Numbered from the stretch's first letter, positions 1-9,039 are shown. The stretch is 64,000 nucleotides of DNA from an uncultured Paracoccaceae bacterium (GCA_947493335.1 CANLQO010000002.1:766001-830000); one strand, 5' to 3'. Program-made: numbers and translations. The notes: generated from the letters alone by a model not told the origin.

Positions 1-281
1 ACACATGGCGCGCGGTGCGCCGCGGCGGCCATCGCCACACCCTGTGCGTGATTGCCGGATGAGAACGCCACGACACCTCTGGCCAGCGCATCAGCCGGCA
101 ACGCCGAGACGGCAGACCAGCCGCCGCGAAACTTGAAACTGCCGGTATGTTGCAGGCACTCCGCCTTGACCAGCACCCGTCGCCCCGCGATTTCATCCAG
201 AAACGGAGAGGTCAGCAAAGGCGTCATACGCGCATGGCCGTCCAGCCGGGTCGCGGCGGCGCGGATCATGTCAATATTCAT
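1..281 (-). CDS. PLP-dependent threonine dehydratase / serine racemase family protein (3' end outside window)
   Basis: Only the N-terminal ~94 residues are present because the gene runs off the left edge. They show the fold-type II PLP signature SFKFRG, with Lys50 as the expected Schiff-base lysine, and the phosphate-cradle motif SSGNHAQG that follows it in threonine dehydratases and serine racemases. Such enzymes deaminate or racemise serine, threonine or hydroxyaspartate in the cytoplasm. The ATG at 281 overlaps the stop of the upstream hydrolase as ATGA. An in-frame ATG at 296 is the alternative start. It is the third gene of a translationally coupled operon with the hydrolase and the HAD enzyme. 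The exact substrate cannot be told from this fragment. Confidence 0.85.
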   Translation of the reverse strand, partial: MNIDMIRAAATRLDGHARMTPLLTSPFLDEIAGRRVLVKAECLQHTGSFKFRGGWSAVSALPADALARGVVAFSSGNHAQGVAMAAAAHRAPC

Positions 282-1090
282 AGCGACTTCAACCATGTCT
301 GCAGGACGCCCACCGCGTCCGGTTCATCAAGAAATGGCACGTGGCCACGGTCCGGCACATTGGCATAGCCCATGTCTGGTCGCCGCGCCCGCATCTCTGC
401 CGCCGTCTGCGGCGTCAGCAGGTCAGAATTTGCACCACGCACCAGCGCCACGGGCAAGCCCGCCAGCGCATCGAACAGGGGCCAAAGATCCGGCGTCGGC
501 TGTGCCCCTGCCTCAAGCACGGCGTCGCGCAGTTTGGGATCATAGCGCAGGGCAAGACCGTCCGGCGTGGCCTCATATTGCTGTTCCACCTCTTCCAGCC
601 ACCGCGCCATGGGCACGCCCTTGAAGTGCACCCAATTGCGGTCGCGAAACGCCGCTGCCTCGGCATAGGTTTTGAACGGCAGGGGCTTGCCGATGTAGTC
701 CTTGATCACATCCAGCCCGACGTTCGAAATCTCTGGTCCGATGTCATTCAGCGCAACGCCCAGCAGCCGGTCCTTTGCCGTTGCTGCCAGAACCATGGCA
801 ATCAGCCCCCCGCGTGAGGTGCCAAGAATGCCCGCCTTTTCCAGCCCAAGATGGTCCATCAGTGCCAGCGTGTCCTGCGCCTCGACCGGGATGCTGTAGG
901 TGCTGTGATCTGCCCAATCCGATTGCCCGCGCCCACGATAGTCCAGCCGGATCAACCGGCAATCCAGATGCGGGGCGACGTGGTTGAAATCGCGGCCATT
1001 GCGGGTCAGGCCCGCCAGCGCAATGACCGGTGTGCCCTTGCCTTGGTCAGTGTAATGCAAACGTGTGCCGTCAGGCGCGGTAAAGGTCAT
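278..1090 (-). CDS. alpha/beta hydrolase
   Basis: A 270-residue alpha/beta-fold hydrolase. The nucleophile elbow GTSRGG places the catalytic Ser at about residue 92. Asp223 (after VRGANS) and His250 (DRGHVPF) fit the rest of the triad. The early motif DYRGRGQSD is typical of the epoxide hydrolase / lactonase / esterase branch. There is no signal peptide, so it should act in the cytoplasm. It overlaps the HAD gene upstream and the PLP lyase downstream by 4 bp each (ATGA), so the three are probably translated together. The substrate is unknown. The neighbours suggest catabolism of a small halogenated or hydroxylated acid, but that is inference. Confidence 0.85.
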   Translation of the reverse strand: MTFTAPDGTRLHYTDQGKGTPVIALAGLTRNGRDFNHVAPHLDCRLIRLDYRGRGQSDWADHSTYSIPVEAQDTLALMDHLGLEKAGILGTSRGGLIAMVLAATAKDRLLGVALNDIGPEISNVGLDVIKDYIGKPLPFKTYAEAAAFRDRNWVHFKGVPMARWLEEVEQQYEATPDGLALRYDPKLRDAVLEAGAQPTPDLWPLFDALAGLPVALVRGANSDLLTPQTAAEMRARRPDMGYANVPDRGHVPFLDEPDAVGVLQTWLKSL

Positions 1091-1764
1091 GTCAGTTCCG
1101 GAATCCTGCTCAGGTCGTCCAATAGATGTTGCGGCTTTGCATAAAGCCGATCCATGGGCGCGCCTGCGCGGTTCACCCAGACCGTGTTGAAACCATATCC
1201 CGCCGCAGCGCAGGCATCCCAGCCGTTCGACGACACGAACAGGACCGCGTCTCGCGGCCCGTCAAAGCGGCGTTGCACCAGATCATATACACTGTCGTGC
1301 GGCTTGAAGACGCCAACGTCTTCGACCGACAGGCTTGCATCCAGCAGGGCCCCGATCCCGGCACTGTCCACCGCGCCCTTTAGCATCTCGGGCGAACCAT
1401 TCGACAAAATCGCTGTCTGCAACCCCTTTGCCTTTAGCGCTGCCAGCATCTCTGGCACCTCCGGGTAGGCGGGCAGCTCCCAATAAAGTGCCAACAGCCG
1501 TTCGCGCAATTCAGGGTCGCGCAACGCAACCGCCTCTAATGCCCAATCAAGCCCGTCCTGTGTGACTTGCCAAAAATCGGTGTGCCGCCCTGCGGTCGCC
1601 CGCAGCCATGTGTATTCCAATTGCTTGGCCCGCCAATGCGCGGCCAGTTGTGGCCAGACGGCGGCCAAGGCATCCTGACCCGGTTCTTCGGCCAGAAGCC
1701 GGGCTGCGGCATTGACGTCAAAAAGGGTCCCATAGGCATCAAAAACACATGTGGTGATGGGCAT
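1087..1764 (-). CDS. haloacid dehalogenase type II (HAD family)
   Basis: A 225-residue HAD hydrolase of the L-2-haloacid dehalogenase type. The nucleophile motif FDAYGTLFDV gives Asp9 and Thr13. SNGSPEM (Ser121, Asn122), Lys154 in VFKPHDSVY and the SSNGWDA segment fit motifs II-IV. Enzymes of this type hydrolyse L-2-haloalkanoates to D-2-hydroxyacids through an aspartyl ester. The ATG at 1764 was chosen because AAAGGAG lies just upstream. A longer frame starting at 1797 lacks a ribosome-binding site and only adds residues before the conserved MPITTCVFD start. It is the first gene of a three-gene coupled operon. Activity on haloacids rather than phosphoesters is likely but not proven. Confidence 0.85.
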   Translation of the reverse strand: MPITTCVFDAYGTLFDVNAAARLLAEEPGQDALAAVWPQLAAHWRAKQLEYTWLRATAGRHTDFWQVTQDGLDWALEAVALRDPELRERLLALYWELPAYPEVPEMLAALKAKGLQTAILSNGSPEMLKGAVDSAGIGALLDASLSVEDVGVFKPHDSVYDLVQRRFDGPRDAVLFVSSNGWDACAAAGYGFNTVWVNRAGAPMDRLYAKPQHLLDDLSRIPELT

Positions 1765-1883
1765 CGCTGCTCCTTTCGTTGCCGCGCAGATAAGCATGGG
1801 CGCAGCCCTTTGGAAACTGGTTTGCGTCCATCCGGCACGCTCGTTAGGGTCCGGTCTTTATGTTTCGGGAAGGGAAACACCAG

Positions 1884-2318
1884 ATGAGCACGGCAAAAGC
1901 GGGCGATACCGTCCAGATCCACTACACCGGGACACTTTCGGATGGGGCGGTCTTTGACAGTTCTGATGGCCGCGACCCTTTGGAATTTGCGGTTGGATCG
2001 GGCATGATCATCCCCGGTCTTGATGCCGCAATCCCCGGCATGGCTGTGGGCGACAAAAAGGTGGTCGAGGTGCCCGCCGATCAGGCCTATGGCCCGCGCA
2101 ACGATCAGGCGCGTCAGGCCATCCCGCGCAAAGACATCCCCGCTGAAATCCCGCTTGAGATTGGCACACAACTCCAGATGCAGGGCCCGGAAGGGCAGGT
2201 TATTCCCGTCACCGTCGCCGAGGTGACAGAGACCGACGTGACCCTTGATGCCAACCACCCGCTGGCCGGAAAAGACCTGACATTCGCGATTGAAATGGTT
2301 GCGATCCAGCCGGGATAG
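1884..2318 (+). CDS. FKBP-type peptidyl-prolyl cis-trans isomerase, SlyD-like
   Basis: A 144-residue FKBP domain protein. The N-terminal VQIHYTGTLSDGAVFDSS strand-loop and the GSGMIIPGLDAAIPGM segment are FKBP hallmarks. The insert of about 60 residues after AYGPRND matches the insert-in-flap chaperone domain of SlyD. The His/Cys-rich metal-binding tail of E. coli SlyD is absent. It catalyses proline isomerisation and probably holds unfolded chains in the cytoplasm. The ATG at 1884 (MSTAKAGD) has GGGAAGGGA upstream and fits the family start better than an upstream in-frame codon at 1860. It stands alone, divergent from the HAD operon. Confidence 0.88.
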   Translation: MSTAKAGDTVQIHYTGTLSDGAVFDSSDGRDPLEFAVGSGMIIPGLDAAIPGMAVGDKKVVEVPADQAYGPRNDQARQAIPRKDIPAEIPLEIGTQLQMQGPEGQVIPVTVAEVTETDVTLDANHPLAGKDLTFAIEMVAIQPG

Positions 2319-2374
2319 GGCCGGGCGTCATAAGACGTGCTAAGCTTTCGCTGTCAAACAAAGGGGGATTCGAG

Positions 2375-2764
2375 ATGACCGAAACGCATGGAGAGGTCTG
2401 GTGGACCGAACTGATGACCCGCGATGTCGAGGCGGCGCGTGCCTACTATAGTAGCATGTGCGGCTGGACGTTCGAAACGATGCCAATGGGCGAGGGTGGC
2501 GAATACCACATAGCGAAAAAGGGTGACCGGATGGTCGCAGGTATCATGGATATGACGGGCCTGCCCGGCATGGACGAAACACCGCCGCATTGGAATTCGT
2601 ATTTTGCCGTCGACGATATTGATGCCACTTGCAAGGCGACCGTGGCTGCGGGCGGCAAGGTTCTGCAGGAACCCTGGGACATGCCCGGTACCGGGCGCAT
2701 CGCGATGCTTCAGGACCCGACCGGCGGTGTGATGGGCATGATGACGCCGGAAATGCCGGGCTAA
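2375..2764 (+). CDS. VOC (glyoxalase/bleomycin resistance) family protein
   Basis: A 129-residue single-module vicinal-oxygen-chelate protein. It begins with GEVWWTELMTRDVEAARAYY, the first beta-alpha unit of this fold. A second unit follows near residue 70 (WNSYFAVDDIDATCKATVAAGG). The family uses metal-bound active sites for glyoxalase, dioxygenase or antibiotic-binding roles, but the substrate cannot be read from the sequence. Its stop overlaps the fabI stop tail-to-tail by about 3 bp. GGGGGA lies upstream of the start. Confidence 0.82.
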   Translation: MTETHGEVWWTELMTRDVEAARAYYSSMCGWTFETMPMGEGGEYHIAKKGDRMVAGIMDMTGLPGMDETPPHWNSYFAVDDIDATCKATVAAGGKVLQEPWDMPGTGRIAMLQDPTGGVMGMMTPEMPG

Positions 2765-3546
2765 AGGTGATCGGGCTGTGGCATTCCCAGAATGTGGAAG
2801 CCACCATCGACCCGAATGACTTCGCCGGTTGTGTGGCTGCCCGCGTCTGACGCCAGATAAACAGCCGTGCCGCCCACCGCGTCCAACGTTGCGTTGCCAA
2901 GGGGCGCGTTCTCTCCGGTGTGCTTATAGGTCTTGCGCGCTCCACCAATCGCCGCACCCGCAAGCGTCTTCATCGGCCCCGGCGAAATCGCATTCACACG
3001 AATGCCCTGCTGGCCCAGATCATTTGCCAGATAGCGCGTGGCACTTTCCAACGCGGCCTTGGCCACGCCCATCACATTGTAGAACGGTGTGACCCGGTTG
3101 CTGCCCTGATAGCTCAACGTCAGCAACGTGCCGCCATTTGGCATCATCGCGGACGCGCGGCGCGCCACATCGATAAAGCTGTAACAAGAGATCGTCAGCG
3201 AGTTGCGAAAGTTCTCTGCCGAGGTGTTGATAAAGCGGCCCGTCAGCTCATTCTTGTCAGAATAGGCGATTGCATGCACAACAAAGTCGATGCTGTCCCA
3301 GCGCTCTTTCAGCGCGGCAAAGGCTGCATCCATGCTCGCGGCATTGGTTACGTCCACATCCACCATAAATTCCGACCCGACGCTTTCGGCCAGCGGCTTC
3401 AGACGGCTGCCAAAGGCCTCGCCCTGATAGGTAAAGGCCAGTTCTGCGCCTGCCTCCGCCATCGCCTTGGCAATGCCCCAAGCGATGGATCGCTCGTTCG
3501 CCACGCCCATAATCAGCCCGCGTTTGCCTTGCATTGAAATGGTCAT
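2761..3546 (-). CDS. fabI: enoyl-[acyl-carrier-protein] reductase, NADH-dependent
   Basis: A 261-residue FabI of the SDR superfamily, which carries out the last reduction of each fatty-acid elongation cycle in the cytoplasm. The NADH-binding start GKRGLIMGVANERSIAWG is typical. Tyr146, Tyr156 and Lys163 fall at the same numbers as the catalytic residues of E. coli FabI (Y-x6-K in FYNVMGVAK). The ATG at 3546 has GAGAGG about 6 nt upstream. An upstream in-frame codon at 3612 would add 22 residues not seen in the family. It is convergent with the VOC gene. Identification is firm. Confidence 0.95.
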   Translation of the reverse strand: MTISMQGKRGLIMGVANERSIAWGIAKAMAEAGAELAFTYQGEAFGSRLKPLAESVGSEFMVDVDVTNAASMDAAFAALKERWDSIDFVVHAIAYSDKNELTGRFINTSAENFRNSLTISCYSFIDVARRASAMMPNGGTLLTLSYQGSNRVTPFYNVMGVAKAALESATRYLANDLGQQGIRVNAISPGPMKTLAGAAIGGARKTYKHTGENAPLGNATLDAVGGTAVYLASDAGSHTTGEVIRVDGGFHILGMPQPDHL

Positions 3547-3627
3547 CTCGGCCCTCTCGCTCTTTTGGCATCTAGTGGCGGTTTTGCGGGCTTTGGTCAA
3601 GTTTTGGGCCACTTCAGACCCCGAAGG

Positions 3628-4998
3628 TCAATAGGCGTAGGCGTCGTAAATCCGGGACAGGTCGCCATCCCAGTCGCCCTTGTAGTGCTCAAGCAACTCG
3701 TCCGCCGGGGTCTGCCCACTTTCGATGCTTTCGTGCAGGGCATTCAGGAAATGCGTCTCATCCCCAACCAATCCACCCGCGCCGGGCTTGGCGCGGTTCT
3801 TGAGGCCCAGTTCAGAGATTGCAACGACCTCGTGCGCCAGATCGTGCATGTTGATGCCGTCGACCTGCCCCTGCAACCCGTCCTTTGACGCTGCCACAAG
3901 CAGTGCCTGCCGCTGTTCGGCGCTCCATCCTTTGCACAGGTCCCATGCCGCATCGAGCGCGGTTTGGTCATAAAGCAAGCCAACCCAAAACGCGGGCAGG
4001 GCGCACAGCCGCCGCCACGGACCACCATCCGCGCCGCGCTGTTCGATGAACTGCTTGATCCGCGCTTCGGGGAACACAGTGGTCAGGTGATCGGCCCAAT
4101 CCGACAGCAGCGGCTTTTCACCGGGCAGGGCGGGCAGCTCACCTTTCAGGAAATCGCGGAACGACATGCCCAGCGCGTCGATATATTTGCCGTCGCGATA
4201 GACAAAATACATCGGCACATCCAGCACCCACTGCACCCATGCCTCAAATCCAAATCCGTCATCAAAGACAAAGGGCAGCATGCCCGTGCGGTCGGCATCC
4301 AGATGCCGCCAGATGTGGCTGCGCCAGCTTTTGTGGTTGTTGATCTTGCCTTCAAAAAAGGGCGAATTGGCAAAAAGGGCGGTCGCAACCGGCTGCAAGG
4401 CAAGCGACACGCGCAGCTTTTGCACCATGTCGGCCTCTGACCCGAAATCAAGGTTCACCTGCACCGTGCAGGTCCGCCGCATCATGGCCGTGCCCATGGT
4501 GCCGACCTTCTCCATGTAGTTGTTCATCAGCTTGTACCGCCCCTTGGGCATCAGCGGCATCTGCTCGTGCTTCCATTCAGGTGCGGCGCCCAGACCGATA
4601 AACTTCACCCCGATCTCGTCCGAGACCGCCTTGACCTCGCTCAGGTGGGTGTTCACCTCGTCGCAGGTCTGGTGGATCGTCTCCAACGGCGCGCCTGACA
4701 GTTCCAGTGCGCCGCCCGGCTCAAGGCTGACGTTTGCGCCATCCTTTGTCAGGCCAATCAGATGGCCGCCTTCTTCCACCGGGGCCCAGCCGAACCGGTC
4801 GCGCAGGCCCGACAAGACCGCGTGGATCGACCTTTCGCCCTCATAGGGCAGCGGCAAATGGGTATCCTTGCAATACCCGAACTTCTCGTGCTCGGTCCCG
4901 ATGCGCCACTGGTCCTTCGGCTTGCAGCCCTTTGACAACAGCTCTGCCAGTTGGTCGTGATGCTCAATGGGGCCGCCGCCCGACTGGGGAATAGACAT
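3628..4998 (-). CDS. gshA: glutamate--cysteine ligase (GCS2 / plant type)
   Basis: A 456-residue gamma-glutamylcysteine synthetase, the first step of glutathione synthesis. The ATP-grasp-like GCS2 core is visible: GTEHEKFGY near residue 34, MMRRTCTVQVNLDFGSE in the middle, and PFVFDDGFGFEAWVQW. This alphaproteobacterial form resembles plant GSH1 rather than E. coli GshA. The start at 4998 gives the family N-terminus (MSIPQSGGGPI) although its ribosome-binding site is weak. fabI lies about 80 bp downstream on the same strand. Confidence 0.92.
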   Translation of the reverse strand: MSIPQSGGGPIEHHDQLAELLSKGCKPKDQWRIGTEHEKFGYCKDTHLPLPYEGERSIHAVLSGLRDRFGWAPVEEGGHLIGLTKDGANVSLEPGGALELSGAPLETIHQTCDEVNTHLSEVKAVSDEIGVKFIGLGAAPEWKHEQMPLMPKGRYKLMNNYMEKVGTMGTAMMRRTCTVQVNLDFGSEADMVQKLRVSLALQPVATALFANSPFFEGKINNHKSWRSHIWRHLDADRTGMLPFVFDDGFGFEAWVQWVLDVPMYFVYRDGKYIDALGMSFRDFLKGELPALPGEKPLLSDWADHLTTVFPEARIKQFIEQRGADGGPWRRLCALPAFWVGLLYDQTALDAAWDLCKGWSAEQRQALLVAASKDGLQGQVDGINMHDLAHEVVAISELGLKNRAKPGAGGLVGDETHFLNALHESIESGQTPADELLEHYKGDWDGDLSRIYDAYAY

Positions 4999-5055
4999 GA
5001 GGGAGGAGGACCTTTTGCTGACGATCTGGATAATTGTGGTGACGCAGAACGCAGA

Positions 5056-5574
5056 CTAATGCAAGGCCGGGTGATTGCGTCTCCAAACGGTGACGCGCGC
5101 ATCCGGTGTGCGCGACAACACATCCAGCATCGCCTCGGTCCGTATCCCCGGCAGACTGGCAAACGCATCAAAAAGCGCATCCGCCCCCTTCGCATTCACC
5201 GGGATCGCAAGCGATTGACCCCCCATTCCCGATATCACCCAGTGCGGCGCAGGGATGGCTGTCGGTTCAAGCTCCAGCAATGACATGTCCTCTATGTCGA
5301 TCACACCGCCGGTCAGCGGGCCGAAATACGCCAGTCGCCGTTCGTTAATCTGCACCACGCCAGGGCCTTCGCCGGTGCTGCGAAACCTTGCGCGTTGCCA
5401 GCCCGCCACGGCCCAGACAGCCCCTGCGGCCAAGATCGCCCAGCCAATCCACTGTACGGGCGAATAGAACGTGTTCAGCCACCACAAACCGATAAGCGCG
5501 ACACCCAGACCCAGCAAGCACTCGCGCCAACGCCACAACCCGTCCCTGACCGCTGGGCGCACCAGATCAGCCAC
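5056..5574 (-). CDS. conserved hypothetical membrane protein
   Basis: 172 residues with two hydrophobic helices near residues 18-35 and 42-60. A soluble beta-rich C-terminal half follows (VVQINERRLAYFGPLTGGVIDIEDMSLLELE). The GTG start overlaps the stop of the upstream GNAT gene by 8 bp, so the two are translationally coupled. I do not recognise a named family. The arrangement suggests a small inner-membrane protein with a cytoplasmic PH-like or DUF domain. Function unknown. Confidence 0.7.
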   Translation of the reverse strand: MADLVRPAVRDGLWRWRECLLGLGVALIGLWWLNTFYSPVQWIGWAILAAGAVWAVAGWQRARFRSTGEGPGVVQINERRLAYFGPLTGGVIDIEDMSLLELEPTAIPAPHWVISGMGGQSLAIPVNAKGADALFDAFASLPGIRTEAMLDVLSRTPDARVTVWRRNHPALH

Positions 5575-6403
5575 GGATCACCTGTGGGTCTTGAAACAAG
5601 CGAAAGGCCCATTCGCCCACCTGTTGAAAGCCGATCCCGACATAAGCCTTTGCCGCGGCGGCATTGGCGGCAGACAGGGCGGCATGGGTCACGCCCTTGT
5701 CCCTTGCCTCGGCCAGATGAAGGGCCACCACCCGGCGGCCATGTCCCTTGCCGCGAAGCTCGCGCGGGGTGAAGACACCGCCGATCTGCACCATATCAGG
5801 AAGCTGGGCGTTAAAGGCGGTCGTCGCCAACGGCACATCGCCCCACATCAGAACCCTGCGGTTGTCTGCAACCATTGCCGTCTCATAGCTGGCCGCGGCC
5901 CGGATCGGGGCCTCACTTGCCGGGGTGTTCAGCGTCTCGGTCTGGTACTGTGTCATCCAGTCCAACATGGTTGCGGGGTCGGCCTGCGACAAGAGGCGCA
6001 AGTCTCCCGGACCATCGGGAACCTGCAATTCATCAAGCGCCAGCGTGTAATGCGGCTCATCCTGATCCAAGGTGGCAGTCGCATCGTCCAGACCGGTTTC
6101 CCGCTGAAGCGAACGAACCTGATCAAGCGGACCGATCATGCCAGTGACCTTGGCACCCGCCAGCGCGCGCTTGGCCCCCAAAATCGGCATGTTCGGCAGA
6201 AATGGTGCCACAATCCCCGCTCTTGTCAGGGCAAGAACGTCTGTCACCGGCCCGTCGTTGTTGACCCAAAACTTCATCGTCCGTTCGCCCTGCCCGGCAA
6301 AGCCGTCGCGGTGCAGATAGCCAAGCGTGAACATCGCCTGATGCGCGGCTGTGCGCAGGCAAGCGGTGATCTCCTCGGTGTCTGCTGCGGTCGCAGGTCT
6401 CAT
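5567..6403 (-). CDS. GNAT family N-acetyltransferase
   Basis: 278 residues. The C-terminal third carries the GNAT acetyl-CoA loop (VFTPRELRGKGHGRRVVALHLAEARDKG, R-x2-G-x-G/R) and a following helix with AANAAAAKAYVGIGF. The N-terminal half begins MRPATAADTEEI, a common GNAT opening, but the middle diverges, so it may hold a degenerate second GNAT fold. The acceptor substrate is unknown. It overlaps the next gene by 8 bp and lies about 95 bp downstream of the malonyl-CoA synthetase. Confidence 0.8.
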   Translation of the reverse strand: MRPATAADTEEITACLRTAAHQAMFTLGYLHRDGFAGQGERTMKFWVNNDGPVTDVLALTRAGIVAPFLPNMPILGAKRALAGAKVTGMIGPLDQVRSLQRETGLDDATATLDQDEPHYTLALDELQVPDGPGDLRLLSQADPATMLDWMTQYQTETLNTPASEAPIRAAASYETAMVADNRRVLMWGDVPLATTAFNAQLPDMVQIGGVFTPRELRGKGHGRRVVALHLAEARDKGVTHAALSAANAAAAKAYVGIGFQQVGEWAFRLFQDPQVIRG

Positions 6404-6497
6404 CTTGGGTACTCGTCACGCGGGCTGACCTTCACCGTTGCGGATGGTAACCGACAGGTCAAGTTCGTGGTTGGTTCAAAACGCATCAGCGCACATG

Positions 6498-7988
6498 TCA
6501 ACACCCGCCATATTCGGCCCGCAGCAGGTTCTTTTGCACCTTGCCCATTGTGTTGCGGGGCAGGGCCTTCATGATGATGTAGCGACGTGGATGTTTGAAC
6601 CGCGCCAAATGCGGCGCGACTTGTGCGGCCAGCGCGTCTTCGGTCAGGCCGACGCCTTCGATCACGACGGCGGCGATCACGCTTTCGCCAAAGTCGGGAT
6701 GTGGCACGCCAAAGACCGCGCTTTCCACGACACCGGGGACCGCGTTGATCACGTCCTCTACCTCTTTGGGGTAGATGTTGTAACCGCCCGCGATAATCAG
6801 GTCCTTGGCCCGCCCGACAATGGTCACGCGCCCATCCTCATCCTGCACGCCCAAATCGCCGGTGATGAAGAACCCGTTGTCACGCAGTTCCTCTGCGGTC
6901 TTCTCGGGCATATTCCAATAGCCCTTAAAAACGTTGTCGCCGCGGACTTCGATCACGCCAATCTCACCACGGGGCACCTCTTTTTCGTCTTTGGTCACCT
7001 TCACCTCAACCCCCGGCAGGGCATGGCCCACCGTGCCTGCCACGCGCGCGCCGTCATAGGGGTTTGAGGTGATCATATTCGTCTCGGTCATGCCGTAGCG
7101 CTCAAGGATGCGGTGCCCGGTGCGCTCTTCAAAGGCGGTGTGCGTTTCGGCCAGCAAGGGGGCAGAACCTGAAACGAAAAGCCGCATGTTGGCCACCCGC
7201 GCCCGGTCAAGCCGCGCATCGGACAAAAGCCGGGTATAAAAAGTTGGTACCCCCATCAGCAGGGACCCCGTTGGCATCTCCGCAAGGACGGTCTCTGGAT
7301 CAAAGCCCGCCATAAACCGCATCTGCGCCCCGGCCAGCAAGGTGGTGTTTGTCGCCACAAACAGCCCATGCGTGTGGAAGATTGGTAAGGCATGGATCAG
7401 CCGGTCCGCGCTGGTGATCTGCCACAGGTCCGTCAGGCTCTGGGCGTTCGACAGCAGGTTCTTGTGGCTCATCATCGCGCCTTTTGACCGCCCCGTCGTG
7501 CCCGAGGTGTAAAGCAACCCGGCAAGGTCATCGGGACCGCGCGGCACAGCGTCAAAGGTCGTCGGCCGGTGGTCCGCCGCCGCCGTCAGTGTTCCGCTGC
7601 CGTCGCCCGCGATGGTCATGACGTGCGCATCACCCGCAATCCCGGCCATGGCGTCCGCGTCTTTTGCGTCGCAAACGATCAGTCGCGGCGCGGCATCCGT
7701 GATGAAATAAGACAACTCACTTTGCGTATAGGCCGTGTTCAACGGCAGATAGACCGCCCCGCATTGCACCGTCGCCCCGTATAACGCCAGCGTTTCCATG
7801 ACCTTGGGCGCTTGCACGACGACCCGGTCGCCGGACGCGACGCCTGATTTGGCCAGCACATGCGCCAATTGCCCGACCCGCGCGATGAATTGGCCATAGT
7901 TGACGGTGGTGCCATCATCCAGCGTCAGAAACGTCGCTTCGCTGTCAGTGTGCGGGGCGAAAAGGGCATCGTAAAGGGTATTGGTCAC
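6498..7988 (-). CDS. matB: malonyl-CoA synthetase (malonate--CoA ligase)
   Basis: A 496-residue ANL-superfamily ligase that converts malonate, ATP and CoA to malonyl-CoA. The adenylation P-loop LLYTSGTTGRSKG lies near residue 155, followed by ERYGMTETN (A5), ITGDLGVQDEDGR (A7), and the C-terminal hinge and lysine (GGYNIYPKEVE, NTMGKVQKN). The LIHALPIFHTHGLF segment and overall length match MatB of rhizobia. The usual partner matA (malonyl-CoA decarboxylase) and a malonate carrier are absent from this window, so it may feed malonyl-CoA to fatty-acid synthesis or detoxify malonate. Confidence 0.87.
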   Translation of the reverse strand: MTNTLYDALFAPHTDSEATFLTLDDGTTVNYGQFIARVGQLAHVLAKSGVASGDRVVVQAPKVMETLALYGATVQCGAVYLPLNTAYTQSELSYFITDAAPRLIVCDAKDADAMAGIAGDAHVMTIAGDGSGTLTAAADHRPTTFDAVPRGPDDLAGLLYTSGTTGRSKGAMMSHKNLLSNAQSLTDLWQITSADRLIHALPIFHTHGLFVATNTTLLAGAQMRFMAGFDPETVLAEMPTGSLLMGVPTFYTRLLSDARLDRARVANMRLFVSGSAPLLAETHTAFEERTGHRILERYGMTETNMITSNPYDGARVAGTVGHALPGVEVKVTKDEKEVPRGEIGVIEVRGDNVFKGYWNMPEKTAEELRDNGFFITGDLGVQDEDGRVTIVGRAKDLIIAGGYNIYPKEVEDVINAVPGVVESAVFGVPHPDFGESVIAAVVIEGVGLTEDALAAQVAPHLARFKHPRRYIIMKALPRNTMGKVQKNLLRAEYGGC

Positions 7989-8133
7989 GTCTGGCGTCCT
8001 TGGCGTGCGTTTGGTCGTCCCTTGGTCTTACCGCGCTTCTTTCGGGGTTTCAGCATGAAAGCCGCTGATGGGCCGGTTTTCGGGGCCCTGCGGTGGCTTG
8101 CGCCTGCGGGGTCAGAGGCTTATTTGCCGTGCC

Positions 8134-9039
8134 ATGTACACCGTCGCCGCCCTTTATCACTTCACCCCCTTTGACGACCCGGCTGCTCTGCGCCCGGGGT
8201 TGATTGCGGCCTGTGAAACGCACGGTATCTCGGGCACCCTGCTGATCGCGGGCGAAGGCATTAACGGGACGATCGCGGGCAGCCGCGCCGGGATTGACGC
8301 GATCCTGGGTGTCATCCGCGCATTGCCCGGTTGTGCGGCGCTGGAACACAAGGAAAGCCAATCCGACACGCCGCCCTTTCACCGCATGAAGGTGCGGCTG
8401 AAGAAAGAGATCGTGACCATGGGCCAGCTGCAGGTCAAACCTGCCGAAGGCACTGGCCACTACGTCGATCCGGCCGATTGGAATGAACTGATCCGCTCGC
8501 CCGAAGTCGCCGTGATCGACACCCGCAACGACTATGAAGTCGGGATCGGCACCTTTGACGGTGCCATCGACCCGCAGACCAAAAGCTTTGGTGAGTTTCC
8601 GGCTTGGTGGGAGGCCAACAAGGACCGCTTTCACAACAAGAAGATCGCGATGTTCTGCACCGGCGGCATCCGCTGCGAGAAGTCCACGAACTTCCTCAAG
8701 GGGCAGGGCGTGGATGAGGTTTATCACCTCAAGGGCGGCATCCTGAAATACCTCGAAGAGGTGCCGCAGGAAGACAGCACATGGCAGGGCGAATGCTTTG
8801 TCTTTGACGCCCGCGTCTCGGTGGGCCATGGGCTGTTGGTCGGGCCGCATCTGCTCTGCTACGCCTGCCGCCGCCCGATCCTGCCCGCGGATCGCGACCG
8901 GCCCGAATACGAACACGGCGTCGCCTGCCACCAATGCAGCCATGAAACCACAGAGGCTGACAAGGACCGCTTTCGCGAACGCCAAAAGCAGATCGCTCTG
9001 GCCGCCGAACGCGGCACCCGCCACATCGGCAGCCTTTGA
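8134..9039 (+). CDS. trhO: tRNA uridine(34) hydroxylase, rhodanese-like
   Basis: A 301-residue UPF0176/YceA protein. The N-terminal acylphosphatase-like part (MYTVAALYHFTPFDD) is followed by a rhodanese domain with the active-site loop FCTGGIRCEKS around residue 190. Two CxxC pairs near the C-terminus (CYAC, CHQC) could bind zinc. TrhO makes the first, oxygen-dependent step of 5-carboxymethoxyuridine formation at tRNA position 34. The ATG at 8134 is chosen over an upstream in-frame codon at 8068 because conservation starts there. It overlaps the next gene by one base (TGATG). Confidence 0.9.
   Translation: MYTVAALYHFTPFDDPAALRPGLIAACETHGISGTLLIAGEGINGTIAGSRAGIDAILGVIRALPGCAALEHKESQSDTPPFHRMKVRLKKEIVTMGQLQVKPAEGTGHYVDPADWNELIRSPEVAVIDTRNDYEVGIGTFDGAIDPQTKSFGEFPAWWEANKDRFHNKKIAMFCTGGIRCEKSTNFLKGQGVDEVYHLKGGILKYLEEVPQEDSTWQGECFVFDARVSVGHGLLVGPHLLCYACRRPILPADRDRPEYEHGVACHQCSHETTEADKDRFRERQKQIALAAERGTRHIGSL

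Noticed and set aside
52..624. 190-codon plus-strand frame over the PLP lyase and hydrolase genes
   Set aside because: Shadow of well-supported minus-strand genes; low-complexity Pro/Ala/Arg composition.
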